A DNA stretch of 64,000 nucleotides from Spirosoma linguale DSM 74 (GTDB lineage: Bacteria; Bacteroidota; Bacteroidia; Cytophagales; Spirosomataceae): positions 5,303,001 to 5,367,000 of the forward strand of contig CP001769.1 of assembly GCA_000024525.1 (NCBI GenBank). Reading direction: 5' to 3'. This document shows positions 47,071 to 55,614 of this stretch, one piece after another; position 1 is the first letter of the stretch; the number at the start of each line of letters is the position of its first letter. The notes beneath the pieces were generated by a model. It worked only from the letters and a program-made list of their open reading frames with translations, was not told where the DNA came from and made no database searches. The position numbers and the translations under genes were made by a program.

Positions 47071-47149
47071 GCTGAAGCTTTCAGGAAGTTGGGTTAAACG
47101 CCATATCTTGAAGATATGGCGTTTAACCCAACTTCCTGAAAGCTTCAGC
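47071..47149. repeat. 79-bp perfect palindrome (39-bp arms, 1-base centre)
   Basis: The left arm 47071-47109 (starts GCTGAAGCTTTCAGGAAGTT) is the exact reverse complement of the right arm 47111-47149, with one base (G, 47110) at the centre. It lies 37 bases after the terminator of the ACP gene and 28 bases before the next start. There is no T-run. Origin is unknown. Confidence 0.95.
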
Positions 47150-47177
47150 CACACAGTAAACCAAACCAGCTACAGCT

Positions 47178-47486
47178 ATGCCACAAGGAGATAAGTCAGC
47201 TTATACTGATAAGCAGAAACGACAGGCTGAACACATTGAGGAGAGTTACGAAAAGCGCGGAGTACCCGAAGAAGAAGCCGAAAGCCGTGCCTGGGCAACG
47301 GTAAACAAGGTATCGGGCGGGGGTAAAAAGAGCGGTTCCGGACGCGGACATGCCGAAAACAAAGAACCCGAAAAGAAAGGGGGTCGGAAAGGAGGTGCTG
47401 CATCGGCATCTCGTACGCCGGAAGAGCGGTCGGCATCAGCAAAAAAAGCAGCCGCCACCCGGAAGAGGAACGCGGCTGCTGATTGA
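47178..47486 (+). CDS. Small basic KGG/histone-like stress protein
   Basis: 102 residues, rich in Lys, Ala, Gly and Glu, without hydrophobic core. The N-terminal part (AYTDKQKRQAEHIEESYEKR, then PEEEAESRAWATVNKVSGGG) matches a family often labelled plasmid stabilisation protein; the C-terminal part (GGRKGGAASASRTPEERSAS) is Lys/Ala-rich like histone H1 tails. DNA binding or stress protection is possible. It converges with comB across a small hairpin. Confidence 0.75.
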   Translation: MPQGDKSAYTDKQKRQAEHIEESYEKRGVPEEEAESRAWATVNKVSGGGKKSGSGRGHAENKEPEKKGGRKGGAASASRTPEERSASAKKAAATRKRNAAAD

Positions 47487-47492
47487 TGGTTG

Positions 47493-47531
47493 GTGGTTAA
47501 TGGTTATTAGCTATTGATGACCATTAACCAC
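47493..47531. terminator. Hairpin between convergent genes
   Basis: GTGGTTAATGGT (47493-47504) pairs with ACCATTAACCAC (47520-47531). It lies in the 59-base gap between genes ending at 47486 and 47546. Confidence 0.55.
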
Positions 47532-47545
47532 TAATCAATCACTAA

Positions 47546-48256
47546 TCAAACCTGCATGCTCACCAGCGCGTTGCCCCGCAAAACTGGAACAACGTCGTAC
47601 AGATCGTGCTGTAAACAGTAGGTAATATCTTTCTGGATACCCAGCCGCTGCAACCGACGGATGTGCGATGAATTGGCCAGGTAGCTTGGCAAATTGTCTT
47701 TCCCCTGGCAATAGAGCCGCCACGACATAATGGCGCTATCTTCGGCCATCGCGTAGCTGTCTTTCAGCCGATCTACCAGCGCCCCGGCAAAGAGGGTATC
47801 TTCCATGTTGACGCGGCCTTTCCAGCCCGCGCACAGTACCATTACATCGTAGCGCTCGCTTTGTAAAAAGCGGGCAATAGCGTCCAGATTCAGAAATGAC
47901 CCCACGAGCACCTTCACCGCCGACCGCGATTTGGTGATGGCCAGGGTTCCGTTGGTCGTGGTCATGGCGACATTGGCTCCCCGAATCTGTTCGTCCATGT
48001 ACGTGAAGGGCGAGTTATCCAGCTCGAACCCATCTACACGTTGGGCATTCCGTTCGGCAGCGGCTAGATACCCTCGCTCCTGCCAGTCGCGGCATTCCTC
48101 AATGGTAGCCACCGGAATGATGCTGTTTACGCCATAGGCGAAGGCCGTCACCATGCACGATGTAGCCCGAAAAACATCCGCCACCACAACGATTGTATTT
48201 TCAACGGTGTGGAGGTGTAACAATTCCGGGGTTAAGCAAACGTCAATTTGTTTCAT
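47546..48256 (-). CDS. comB: 2-phosphosulfolactate phosphatase (ComB family)
   Basis: 236 residues from the ATG at 48256 (MKQIDVCLTPELL). The frame is open to 48322, but that part lies in a dispersed intergenic repeat. Family motifs: VVVADVFRATSCMVTAFAYG, TNGTLAITKS and VLCAGWKGRVNMEDTLFAGA. ComB removes phosphate from 2-phosphosulfolactate in coenzyme M synthesis in methanogens; in Bacteroidota the role is not settled and could touch sulfolactate or sulfonolipid metabolism (inference). Confidence 0.85.
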   Translation of the reverse strand: MKQIDVCLTPELLHLHTVENTIVVVADVFRATSCMVTAFAYGVNSIIPVATIEECRDWQERGYLAAAERNAQRVDGFELDNSPFTYMDEQIRGANVAMTTTNGTLAITKSRSAVKVLVGSFLNLDAIARFLQSERYDVMVLCAGWKGRVNMEDTLFAGALVDRLKDSYAMAEDSAIMSWRLYCQGKDNLPSYLANSSHIRRLQRLGIQKDITYCLQHDLYDVVPVLRGNALVSMQV

Positions 48257-48268
48257 ATCAAATGTCTG

Positions 48269-48434
48269 AACCGGGATTTTAATCAGATTAAAAGGATTTA
48301 CAGAATTGATCGCACCAAACAAAACGAATTAACTGCATCGGATAATCTTAGCAAATCCTTTGAATCCAGCTAAAATCCCGGTTATTCGGATAATCTTGTC
48401 AAATCCTTCAAATCTGGTTAAAATCCCGGTTATG
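48269..48434. repeat. Dispersed repeat cluster (three copies)
   Basis: Two direct copies of a 48-bp unit (48339-48386 and 48387-48434), each starting CGGATAATCTT and ending TAAAATCCCGGTTAT, and one partial inverted copy (48269-48307, starting AACCGGGATTTTAATCAGAT). The last copy contains the gcvT stop codon. The same family recurs at 62243-62363. Confidence 0.85.
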
Positions 48435-49524
48435 ATTTTTTCACGAAAGGAGGTTTAACGACCTGGGCTTTCAACAGCCGGTCGCGCACTTTAACGAAGA
48501 TTTCCGTTCCCGGTTTGCTGAACGCCGTCTGGATATAGCCCAGACCGACACCCTTACCAAGTGTAGGCGACTGCGTGCCGGATGTTACCTCGCCAATGGT
48601 GTTACCGTCGGCATCGGTGAGTTCATAATGACCGCGCGGAACGCCCCGGTCGAGGAGTTCAAAGCCAACCAGCTTACGCGGTATACCCTGCTGTTTCTGC
48701 GCTTTCAGCACATCGGCATCGATAAAATCATGGGTAAACTTAGTCACCCAGCCTAAACCCGCTTCAATGGGCGAGGTTTCGTCGGTGATGTCGTTACCGT
48801 AGAGGTTGTAACCCATTTCAAGGCGGAGTGTGTCGCGGGCACCCAAGCCAATGGGTTTGATACCAAAAGGCCCGGCGGCTTCCATTATAGCGTTCCAGAC
48901 ACCCTCGGCCTGGTGGTTCGACACGTAAATCTCAAAACCACCCGCCCCCGTATAGCCCGTTGCCGATACGATAACATTGGCATACCCGGCAAAATCAGTT
49001 TTCTCGAATGTATAATAATCCATCGACTCCAGATCGGCCGGGGTCAGGGACTGTAACGCTTTGGCGGCCAGTGGACCCTGAACGGCAAACAAACACATAT
49101 CGTCGGATACATTTACCATTGTAAGGGCATAATCCGACGCGTACTGGCTAATCCAGTTCCAGTCTTTTTCGATGTTTGACGCATTCACGACGAGCATGTA
49201 TTCGGTAGCACTGATCCGATACACCAGCAGGTCATCGACAATACCACCACGCCCGTTAGGCAGGTAGCTGTACTGCACTTTACCATCGAACAGAATACTG
49301 GCGTCGTTGGCCGACACCCGCTGAATGAGGTCGAGCGCGCCCTCCCCTTTCAGGATGAATTCGCCCATGTGCGAGACATCGAACATACCAACGGCGTTCC
49401 GAACGGTATTGTGTTCATCGAGATCGGAGGAGTAGCGAACGGGCATCTCGAAACCCGCAAACGGTACGATCTTCGCACCTAACTGCTGATGGATATGATG
49501 AAGGGGAACTTGCTTAAGCGACAT
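48430..49524 (-). CDS. gcvT: Glycine cleavage system aminomethyltransferase (T protein)
   Basis: 364 residues, full length. Motifs: GAKIVPFAGFEMPVRY, MFDVSHMGEFILKG, GARDTLRLEMGYNLYGNDI and GEVTSGTQSPTLGKGVGLGY. It transfers the methylene group from the H-protein-bound aminomethyl intermediate to tetrahydrofolate, releasing ammonia. gcvH and gcvP are not in the window, and no glycine riboswitch is visible upstream. Its stop codon lies in a dispersed repeat. Confidence 0.96.
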   Translation of the reverse strand: MSLKQVPLHHIHQQLGAKIVPFAGFEMPVRYSSDLDEHNTVRNAVGMFDVSHMGEFILKGEGALDLIQRVSANDASILFDGKVQYSYLPNGRGGIVDDLLVYRISATEYMLVVNASNIEKDWNWISQYASDYALTMVNVSDDMCLFAVQGPLAAKALQSLTPADLESMDYYTFEKTDFAGYANVIVSATGYTGAGGFEIYVSNHQAEGVWNAIMEAAGPFGIKPIGLGARDTLRLEMGYNLYGNDITDETSPIEAGLGWVTKFTHDFIDADVLKAQKQQGIPRKLVGFELLDRGVPRGHYELTDADGNTIGEVTSGTQSPTLGKGVGLGYIQTAFSKPGTEIFVKVRDRLLKAQVVKPPFVKKS

Positions 49525-49542
49525 TTGCGCGGGGGTTATCCC

Positions 49543-49550
49543 GCAAATTT
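49543..49550 (-). promoter_or_regulatory. -7 element of the gcvT promoter
   Basis: TAAATTTG on the minus strand, a perfect -7 element 18 bases before the start codon, implying a very short leader. A TTTA sits 24 bases further upstream as a weak -33 element. Confidence 0.45.
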
Positions 49551-49582
49551 ACCGAAAAACGCGGTTGCTACCTGTAAACAAT

Positions 49583-51040
49583 TTAATTCAAAGTAAAATT
49601 GATTGGTAAGTTATATTTAACCCTAACCTTTTCGCCCCGCTGATAACCAGGCTTCCAGAGTCCGTTCATTTTTTTTACGACTCGTACCGCTTCCCGGTCT
49701 AAATCCGGGTTTACACTTTTAAGTATTTCATAATCACATAAAGTACCGTCGGTACAAACCACAAAACTAACTGCTACCTGGCCTTCTACGTTTGCCTTTT
49801 GGGCTTTAGGCGGGTAGCGTAGATTGCTGGATAAAAACTGACCTAGTCCAGACATACCACCCGGAAATTCTGGTTGTTGTTCTCTAATCGTATAACGCAA
49901 AGTATCACCCCCACTCGTTCGCGCCTTACCACCCTGGCAGATACCCTTGTCAAGCCGTTCTTCGTAGAAATACGAGCCATCTGCATAGCGGCCTGTCCAA
50001 ATACCTTGTTTATACCCGTTCTCATAAGCTCCCTGCTCTATAAAGAGTGTGTGCCGGGTTGAGTCACTATACGATTTCTCCAGTTTCTGATAAATAGCTT
50101 GTCCCTTGCCATCCTTTACTATCTGTCGGCCTGTGCTGTCCCAGAGTGACATTACCTGCTCAGGATCGGTCTGTGCAAATGCTTGCACACCATTAACTAC
50201 TTTCATCTGATTAATTTGTCCATTCGGATACCATGTAGTAATAGTTGATTTATTATCCTGTTTCGTATCTACTTCAGCAACTAAGCCATTCAAATGGTAT
50301 TTTAACTCAGAACCTATACGTTTGCCATTTTCGTAATAAGACTGCCGAGTAATCTTACCGGTGTCATCCAGCACATACACAACACCCTCCCAGTCCTGTT
50401 TATAATTCTGATTACCAACAGAGTGAAGAGGTCTAGCTGGCATATCATAATTATAATATTTTCTAGTCGTAAAGGGTAACCGAAAGTACTCAGCCCATCC
50501 TTTATCTTTCATTTCATAAACTATGATATCACCTATAGATACACCGTTCGTATCAACAGGAGTAACTCGTTTATAAAACGCCTGACTGGTGTCCTGTAAA
50601 ACCGGTTTATTATTACGTTCGAAATAATCAACCTTTGCACCATTTATATAAACGAACGGAGCATTCGGCTTGAAAAGCACAGGCATGATCACCTCTTGCC
50701 GTACGGGTTTCCCATCTTTATAGGCCGGTTTCCAGGCGTTAAAGAGTTTGAACACCCGTAAAGCCTCCCGGTCACAATCAGGTCGGAAAGAATTCAGGAG
50801 CTTCACCTCGCTGATGCGCCCATCTGTCTCGACAATACCGCTTAAGGTTGAACGACCGCCAACTCCTTTTGCTTCGGCAGCGATAGGTTTTCGCAAGTTA
50901 GTCTGGATGAATGTGGTTAAAAAGCTCATGCCGCCATGAGGTTCGGCAGCAGTATCGGTCTCGAAGGCCTTAAAAACGGGTTGTTGCGCAAATGAAGTGT
51001 AACTAATACTGAGCAGGAGAGGAAGAAAAGATAGTCGCAT
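49583..51040 (-). CDS. TonB_C - MORN repeats - TonB_C protein, copy 2
   Basis: 485 residues from the ATG at 51040, which begins a signal peptide (ends YTSFAQQ). Residues about 25-130 form a TonB C-terminal-like domain (GRISEVKLLNSFRPDCDREA); the middle has MORN/YwqK-type repeats (GKRIGSELKYHLNG, TTWYPNGQINQMK, YENGYKQGIWTGRYADGSYF); the last 90 residues are a second TonB_C domain (EGQVAVSFVVCTDGTLCDYE). There is no membrane anchor, so it is not a normal TonB. Paralogue of the next gene upstream. Confidence 0.85.
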   Translation of the reverse strand: MRLSFLPLLLSISYTSFAQQPVFKAFETDTAAEPHGGMSFLTTFIQTNLRKPIAAEAKGVGGRSTLSGIVETDGRISEVKLLNSFRPDCDREALRVFKLFNAWKPAYKDGKPVRQEVIMPVLFKPNAPFVYINGAKVDYFERNNKPVLQDTSQAFYKRVTPVDTNGVSIGDIIVYEMKDKGWAEYFRLPFTTRKYYNYDMPARPLHSVGNQNYKQDWEGVVYVLDDTGKITRQSYYENGKRIGSELKYHLNGLVAEVDTKQDNKSTITTWYPNGQINQMKVVNGVQAFAQTDPEQVMSLWDSTGRQIVKDGKGQAIYQKLEKSYSDSTRHTLFIEQGAYENGYKQGIWTGRYADGSYFYEERLDKGICQGGKARTSGGDTLRYTIREQQPEFPGGMSGLGQFLSSNLRYPPKAQKANVEGQVAVSFVVCTDGTLCDYEILKSVNPDLDREAVRVVKKMNGLWKPGYQRGEKVRVKYNLPINFTLN

Positions 51041-51149
51041 GGGTGTAGAATAGATTAATGCCAAATTTACTAAAAGCCACCCAATGCTAACAAAAATAAC
51101 TACCTATATAGTGGTTATTGTTAGCATCAATACTGCCTGTAAGTCTGTC

Positions 51150-52604
51150 TTAATTGAAAGTAAAATTAATGGGCAGATTGTACTTTACCCGAATGGGCTT
51201 CCCCCGCAACAGGCCGGGGTTCCACCGTCCGCTCATGGCTTTTACAACCCGCAATGCTTCTTCATCCGCGCCGTACCCTACTCCCTTCAAAACCCTGGCG
51301 TCGGCAATAGTGCCATCCGTATTGACCACAAAGGTTATAAACACTTTGCCCTGCACCCTGGCTCGCTGAGCGTCGGCGGGGTAACGCAGATTAGAGGCCA
51401 GAAACTGTCCCAGTGCGGGCATCCCTCCCTTGAATTCTGCCTGCTTCTGCACCTCCGTATACCGCAATTCGGTACCATCGGCCTGCCGGGCTTTACCTGT
51501 TTGGCAGACTCCTTTATCATACTGCTCTTCGTAGGAATAGGAGCCATCGGCGTAACGACCTTTCCAGACACCTTCCTTAAAGCCGTTTTGGTACTGGCCT
51601 TCTTCAACAAAAGCAATGAACTTCGTTGAATCGGCAGGCAACGGGACTTGGGTTTGATAAGTAGCCCGGCCAGCACCGTCCTTTATCAGTTGACGGCCCG
51701 TATCTTCCCAATAAGCCAGCACATGATCGGGCGGCATGGGTACGTTGGGCTTTGGTTTGGCACTGGATTGAATTTGCCGGATCTGCCCGTTTGGGTACCA
51801 CGAAGTAGTTACGTATTTATCATCAAACTCCTCGATTTTTTCGGACACCGAGCCATTCGGGTGATAGACCAGTTCGGTACCCGACCGTTTTCCGTCCTGA
51901 AAATAGGTCTGCCGAAGAATGGCTCCTTTATCATCGATACTAACCAGCAGACCATTCCATTGAATGATCCCATCCTGGTAGCCAATCAGGTATTCGGTTT
52001 TACCCGACGGCCCGCGAACGCTACCTTCTTTGCGAATCAGGGGCATACGGGTTTCCTCTTTCCAACCTTTACCCTTTGTTTTATACACAATAATATCTCC
52101 ACTGGGTATGCCTAACGAATCGACCGGCACAAGTTGCTTGTATTGTGCCTTACTGCTATCGGCAATGAGTTTATCATCCTTGTCGAAGTAGCTCACACGA
52201 GCGCCGTTTTCATACAAAAAGGGAGGGTTAGGCTTGAACGTGACCGGAATATTTACATACTGCCGAATGGGCTTTCCCGCTTTGTAGCCCGGTTTCCAGG
52301 CATTAAAAAGGGTAAATACGCGCACAGCTTCCCGATCGCAATCCGGTCGAAATTTATTGGCAACTTTAACATCGGTGATGCGCCCATCGGGTTCAACGAT
52401 ACCCGTCACAACAACACGCCCGCCAACGCCCTGGGCTTCCGCAGCGATTGGTTTGCGTAGGTTTGCCTGAAGAAATGTGGTTACATACGGCATACCGCCA
52501 CGGGGTTCGGCGGCACTATCAGCCTCAAACGCCTGATAAACTGTTGTTTGAGCGAAAACAGAAAAGGTGCAAAGAAAAAGGAAGAGTGTGGCGTAGAATT
52601 TCAT
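51150..52604 (-). CDS. TonB_C - MORN repeats - TonB_C protein, copy 1
   Basis: 484 residues with signal peptide about 1-18. Same three-part plan as its neighbour: TonB_C-like domain (GRITDVKVANKFRPDCDREA), MORN-like middle (GKRSGTELVYHPNGSVSEKI, TTSWYPNGQIRQIQ, YQNGFKEGVWKGRYADGSYS) and a second TonB_C domain (QGKVFITFVVNTDGTIADAR). The two proteins align along their whole length, so this is a tandem duplication. The role is unknown; secreted TonB_C domains may bind outer-membrane partners or peptidoglycan. Confidence 0.85.
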   Translation of the reverse strand: MKFYATLFLFLCTFSVFAQTTVYQAFEADSAAEPRGGMPYVTTFLQANLRKPIAAEAQGVGGRVVVTGIVEPDGRITDVKVANKFRPDCDREAVRVFTLFNAWKPGYKAGKPIRQYVNIPVTFKPNPPFLYENGARVSYFDKDDKLIADSSKAQYKQLVPVDSLGIPSGDIIVYKTKGKGWKEETRMPLIRKEGSVRGPSGKTEYLIGYQDGIIQWNGLLVSIDDKGAILRQTYFQDGKRSGTELVYHPNGSVSEKIEEFDDKYVTTSWYPNGQIRQIQSSAKPKPNVPMPPDHVLAYWEDTGRQLIKDGAGRATYQTQVPLPADSTKFIAFVEEGQYQNGFKEGVWKGRYADGSYSYEEQYDKGVCQTGKARQADGTELRYTEVQKQAEFKGGMPALGQFLASNLRYPADAQRARVQGKVFITFVVNTDGTIADARVLKGVGYGADEEALRVVKAMSGRWNPGLLRGKPIRVKYNLPINFTFN

Positions 52605-52674
52605 AACGAAACGATTAAATGAATCGTCCGTAATATATTAAAAAGGCATTAAGCCCCCAAAAACGACAATACAA

Positions 52675-53328
52675 TTACAAATCCAGCCGCCGAATCGACA
52701 GCCGTTCTACACCTGCCGCAACTAAGTCTTCCAACTGAAACTCCGTTGCTCCATCGGCTACAATCTTGACACCTACTGATTTGGGGACGAGTTGACGGAA
52801 CCGCAAGGCCGATTCGTGGTGGTAAGACACCCCGTTCTGACCGGCCGCAAAGCCCGTAGTATTTTTAATAAAATCAGCCCCAGCATCGGCAGAGAGCTTA
52901 ATCATTTTCTGAAGTTGCTCATCATCGAGCAGCGACGATTCCAGAATAATCGTCAGGTACTTTTCCTGAGCATGAACCATTGCCACCAGTTTGGCCAGTT
53001 CAATTTTCAACCAGACAGACGTTGGTGAGAACAGAGCCGACGTGTTCAGGACGACTTCTACTTCGGTGGCACCATCGCGCAGGGCCCACTCTATTTCGGT
53101 TTGTTTGGCCTCGGTACGCTGGTAACCGAATGGAAACCCGATTACGGTCGACAGCATGGCCGGATGTGTATCGCCCATTTCCCGCCGAAACTTCTTGACC
53201 CAGAAGGGAGCCACTGTCAGGCCAGCCATGCCTAACTGGACAACCTCATCGAGCGCATCGTATTGCTCGTTGATGGTCACGTCTGGATGCAGCAGCGTCC
53301 GCTCTATGTAGGGAAAGAGATGATTCAT
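52675..53328 (-). CDS. deoC: Deoxyribose-phosphate aldolase
   Basis: 217 residues. Class I aldolase motifs: VIGFPFGYQRTEAKQTEIEW, EVEVVLNTSALFS, DAGADFIKNTTGFA (Schiff-base Lys in FIKNTTG) and VGVKIVADGA (second active-site Lys). It splits 2-deoxyribose-5-phosphate into glyceraldehyde-3-phosphate and acetaldehyde. It follows the rluB-like gene on the same strand... transcribed away from it across a 22-bp inverted repeat upstream. Confidence 0.95.
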   Translation of the reverse strand: MNHLFPYIERTLLHPDVTINEQYDALDEVVQLGMAGLTVAPFWVKKFRREMGDTHPAMLSTVIGFPFGYQRTEAKQTEIEWALRDGATEVEVVLNTSALFSPTSVWLKIELAKLVAMVHAQEKYLTIILESSLLDDEQLQKMIKLSADAGADFIKNTTGFAAGQNGVSYHHESALRFRQLVPKSVGVKIVADGATEFQLEDLVAAGVERLSIRRLDL

Positions 53329-53337
53329 ATTGGTAAT

Positions 53338-53414
53338 GAGTAAAACAGTAAATGGTGGAGTAGTGATTAGTTAACTAGACTACTCTCACCATTCCACCAT
53401 TTACTGTTTTACTC
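53338..53414. repeat. 22-bp perfect inverted repeat
   Basis: Arms 53338-53359 (starts GAGTAAAACAGTAAATGG) and 53393-53414 pair at all 22 positions with a 33-base loop. It fills the gap between the stop of the RluB-like gene (53423) and the deoC start (53328), so it probably terminates the former. Confidence 0.85.
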
Positions 53415-53422
53415 ACTAATAG

Positions 53423-55339
53423 TTATGCGTTCAGATATTTCAGTTTCACGACTTCTTTCGGGTCGAGGAAGCGCCATTTGCCGCGGGGCAGCTCTTTCTT
53501 GGTCAAACCAGCGTAGGTTGTGCGGTCGAGTTTTGTTACTTCGTACCCGAAACTTTCAAAAATACGGCGCACAATGCGGTTACGTCCCGAGTGAATTTCA
53601 ATACCGACCACATAGGCATCCGGCGTAACAATACTGATCGCGTCGGGTTTAATGGGGCCATCTTCCAATTCGATGCCCTTTTTGATGGCTTCGAAATGTT
53701 CATCGGTGATGGGTTTGTCCAGCTCAACCTGGTAAATTTTACGAATGTTGTTCGATGGGTGCGTCAGTTTATCGGCCAGTTCGCCATCGTTGGTAATCAA
53801 CAGCAACCCGGTGGTGTTCCGGTCCAGGCGTCCTACCGGATACATCCGGAATTTACCCGCATCGGCTACCAGTTCCATCACCGTTTTACGCTCTTCCGGA
53901 TCTTCAGTTGTGGTAATATAATCTTTAGGCTTATTGAGCAGCACATAGACGAACCGTTCGGGGTTCAGGACTTTGGTACCGTATTTGACGGTATCGCCCT
54001 CCTTTACCTTATAGCCCATTTCAGTAACGATTTTGCCATTTACAGAAATGTCACCGTGGGCAATAAGCTCGTCGGCCTCCCGGCGCGAACAAACGCCCGA
54101 GTTAGCAATGAATCGGTTTAAACGGGTTGTTCCATCATTGGCGGGCGTACGTTTTCCCTTCTCCGAATCGTTATCCTGGCTACCACGCCGATCATCCGGA
54201 CGGCTTCGTTTGGCAAATTGGTTTGCCCGTACCTGCTCCAGCTTATAATCCGGTGCTTTAGTAAAATTTCCTGTGCGCCGATCTCCGGACTCTTTACGTT
54301 GACGGCCGGTGAAACCAGACTCTTCGTCACGATTGCTCCGACGGTCGTTGCCACGACGGTCTTCACCGCGACGGTCTTCACCGCCAAAATTATTACGTTC
54401 GTCAGCTTCGCGGCTAAAACCACCTACCCGTTTGAACGCGGGCTTTTCGGGGCGGTCAAACCCACCCGTACTTTTACGCTCCCGAGGGAAACGCGCCGGT
54501 CCGTCACTTTTCGACTCACGGTTCGTATCACGCGGTGCATCCGTCCGGCTGAAGCGCGGGCGTTCCGAATCCCGGTTGAAAGAAGGGCGGTCGTCACGTC
54601 TGGGCCGGTCGTTGTCCGAACGATCATTGCTACGGCCTTTATCGTTTGAGAATCGTGGCGAATCGGTATCCCGACGGGGTCGCTCCGGTCGGTCGTCCCG
54701 ATTAGGGCGTGATGCAGAATCAGGACGGGGACCGGCTCCCGCAGGGCGGTACGTCCGGTCATCGCGGTTAAAACGGGGCCGGTCGCCATCGGCTGGCCGG
54801 TTGAATTTCGGGCGATCCCCCCCGTCGTTATCCCGATTAAAGCGCGGACGGTCGGAATCCCGACTGGATGAAGAACGGTCATTATCCCGGCTGAAGCGTG
54901 GGCGCTCCGAATCCCGGTTGAAAGAAGGGCGGTCGTTTGAATTGCGGTCAAAACGAGGTTTGCCCTGATCGCTGTTACGGTCATTGGTACGTGGTCCGTC
55001 ATTACGGAAAGGGCGGCCCGTATCGCGGGAGTTGCCTCCTCTTTGTCCGTCGCGCGGTCCGCCGTTACGTGGTCCGTCATTACGCGGTCCGTCGTTACGT
55101 TCATCGCGGCTGAAACGGGGCCGGTCGCCGTCGGCAGGCCGGTTAAATTTTGGCCGGTCGTTCCGGTCGCTATCCCGGCTAAAACGGGGGCGATCTGAAT
55201 CCCGGTTAGGGCGTGACGAGTTTGTGCCACTGTTGCGGACGTCATCCCGACGGCCGAAGGAACGACCGCTCTGCCGGTTCGAATCACCATCACGGCCTGG
55301 GCCGGTGTTTCGGTCGTTCTGTTCTGAATCTTGACTCAT
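53423..55339 (-). CDS. RluB-type pseudouridine synthase with long disordered N-terminal arm
   Basis: 638 residues. Residues about 1-390 are low-complexity, dominated by Arg, Asp, Asn, Ser and Pro in repeats like DRPRFSRDSDR and GDRPRFNRDD. Residues about 400-445 form an S4 RNA-binding domain (RLNRFIANSGVCSRREADEL), and the rest is the RsuA/RluB catalytic domain with VGRLDRNTTGLLLITNDGEL (catalytic Asp) and GRNRIVRRIFESFGYEV. It modifies a uridine of 23S rRNA. The arm, longer than the enzyme, may bind RNA or promote phase separation (inference). Confidence 0.9.
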   Translation of the reverse strand: MSQDSEQNDRNTGPGRDGDSNRQSGRSFGRRDDVRNSGTNSSRPNRDSDRPRFSRDSDRNDRPKFNRPADGDRPRFSRDERNDGPRNDGPRNGGPRDGQRGGNSRDTGRPFRNDGPRTNDRNSDQGKPRFDRNSNDRPSFNRDSERPRFSRDNDRSSSSRDSDRPRFNRDNDGGDRPKFNRPADGDRPRFNRDDRTYRPAGAGPRPDSASRPNRDDRPERPRRDTDSPRFSNDKGRSNDRSDNDRPRRDDRPSFNRDSERPRFSRTDAPRDTNRESKSDGPARFPRERKSTGGFDRPEKPAFKRVGGFSREADERNNFGGEDRRGEDRRGNDRRSNRDEESGFTGRQRKESGDRRTGNFTKAPDYKLEQVRANQFAKRSRPDDRRGSQDNDSEKGKRTPANDGTTRLNRFIANSGVCSRREADELIAHGDISVNGKIVTEMGYKVKEGDTVKYGTKVLNPERFVYVLLNKPKDYITTTEDPEERKTVMELVADAGKFRMYPVGRLDRNTTGLLLITNDGELADKLTHPSNNIRKIYQVELDKPITDEHFEAIKKGIELEDGPIKPDAISIVTPDAYVVGIEIHSGRNRIVRRIFESFGYEVTKLDRTTYAGLTKKELPRGKWRFLDPKEVVKLKYLNA

Positions 55340-55614
55340 GGAAAAATACAGTAAATTAACTGTTTTTATAATTAATCTGGCTGATAATCAGCGTACCTAT
55401 TCTAATAAAATACAAAATGGGCTACAAAGTTAGGGCTTTTCAGGATAACCTGACTATATCCCTTTTGTTGCAACGCTTTTTATCCCAAAAACAATCCGCA
55501 GAACCGATTTCACGTTAGTCAATACCGAGCTATCGGTACCGTTGCTGACGGCTATCCGCAAAGCGATATTACTACCTCCTTTTCTACCATCAATTACTGC
55601 CTGACTTCCATTGT

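Noticed and set aside
47178..47486. Plasmid-borne or mobile region indicated by a plasmid-stabilisation-like protein
   Set aside because: The surroundings are ordinary chromosomal housekeeping genes with no replication, transfer or transposase gene.
49525..49582. Possible glycine riboswitch upstream of gcvT
   Set aside because: The -7 element is only 18 bases before the start codon, leaving no room for an aptamer.
54424..55293. 289-codon frame overlapping the RluB-like gene on the same strand
   Set aside because: It is an artefact of the repetitive Arg/Asp/Asn codons of the disordered arm read in another phase.
53423..55339. Short reiterated units suggesting a CRISPR-like array
   Set aside because: The repeats are irregular in length, lie within an open coding frame and encode a low-complexity protein arm.
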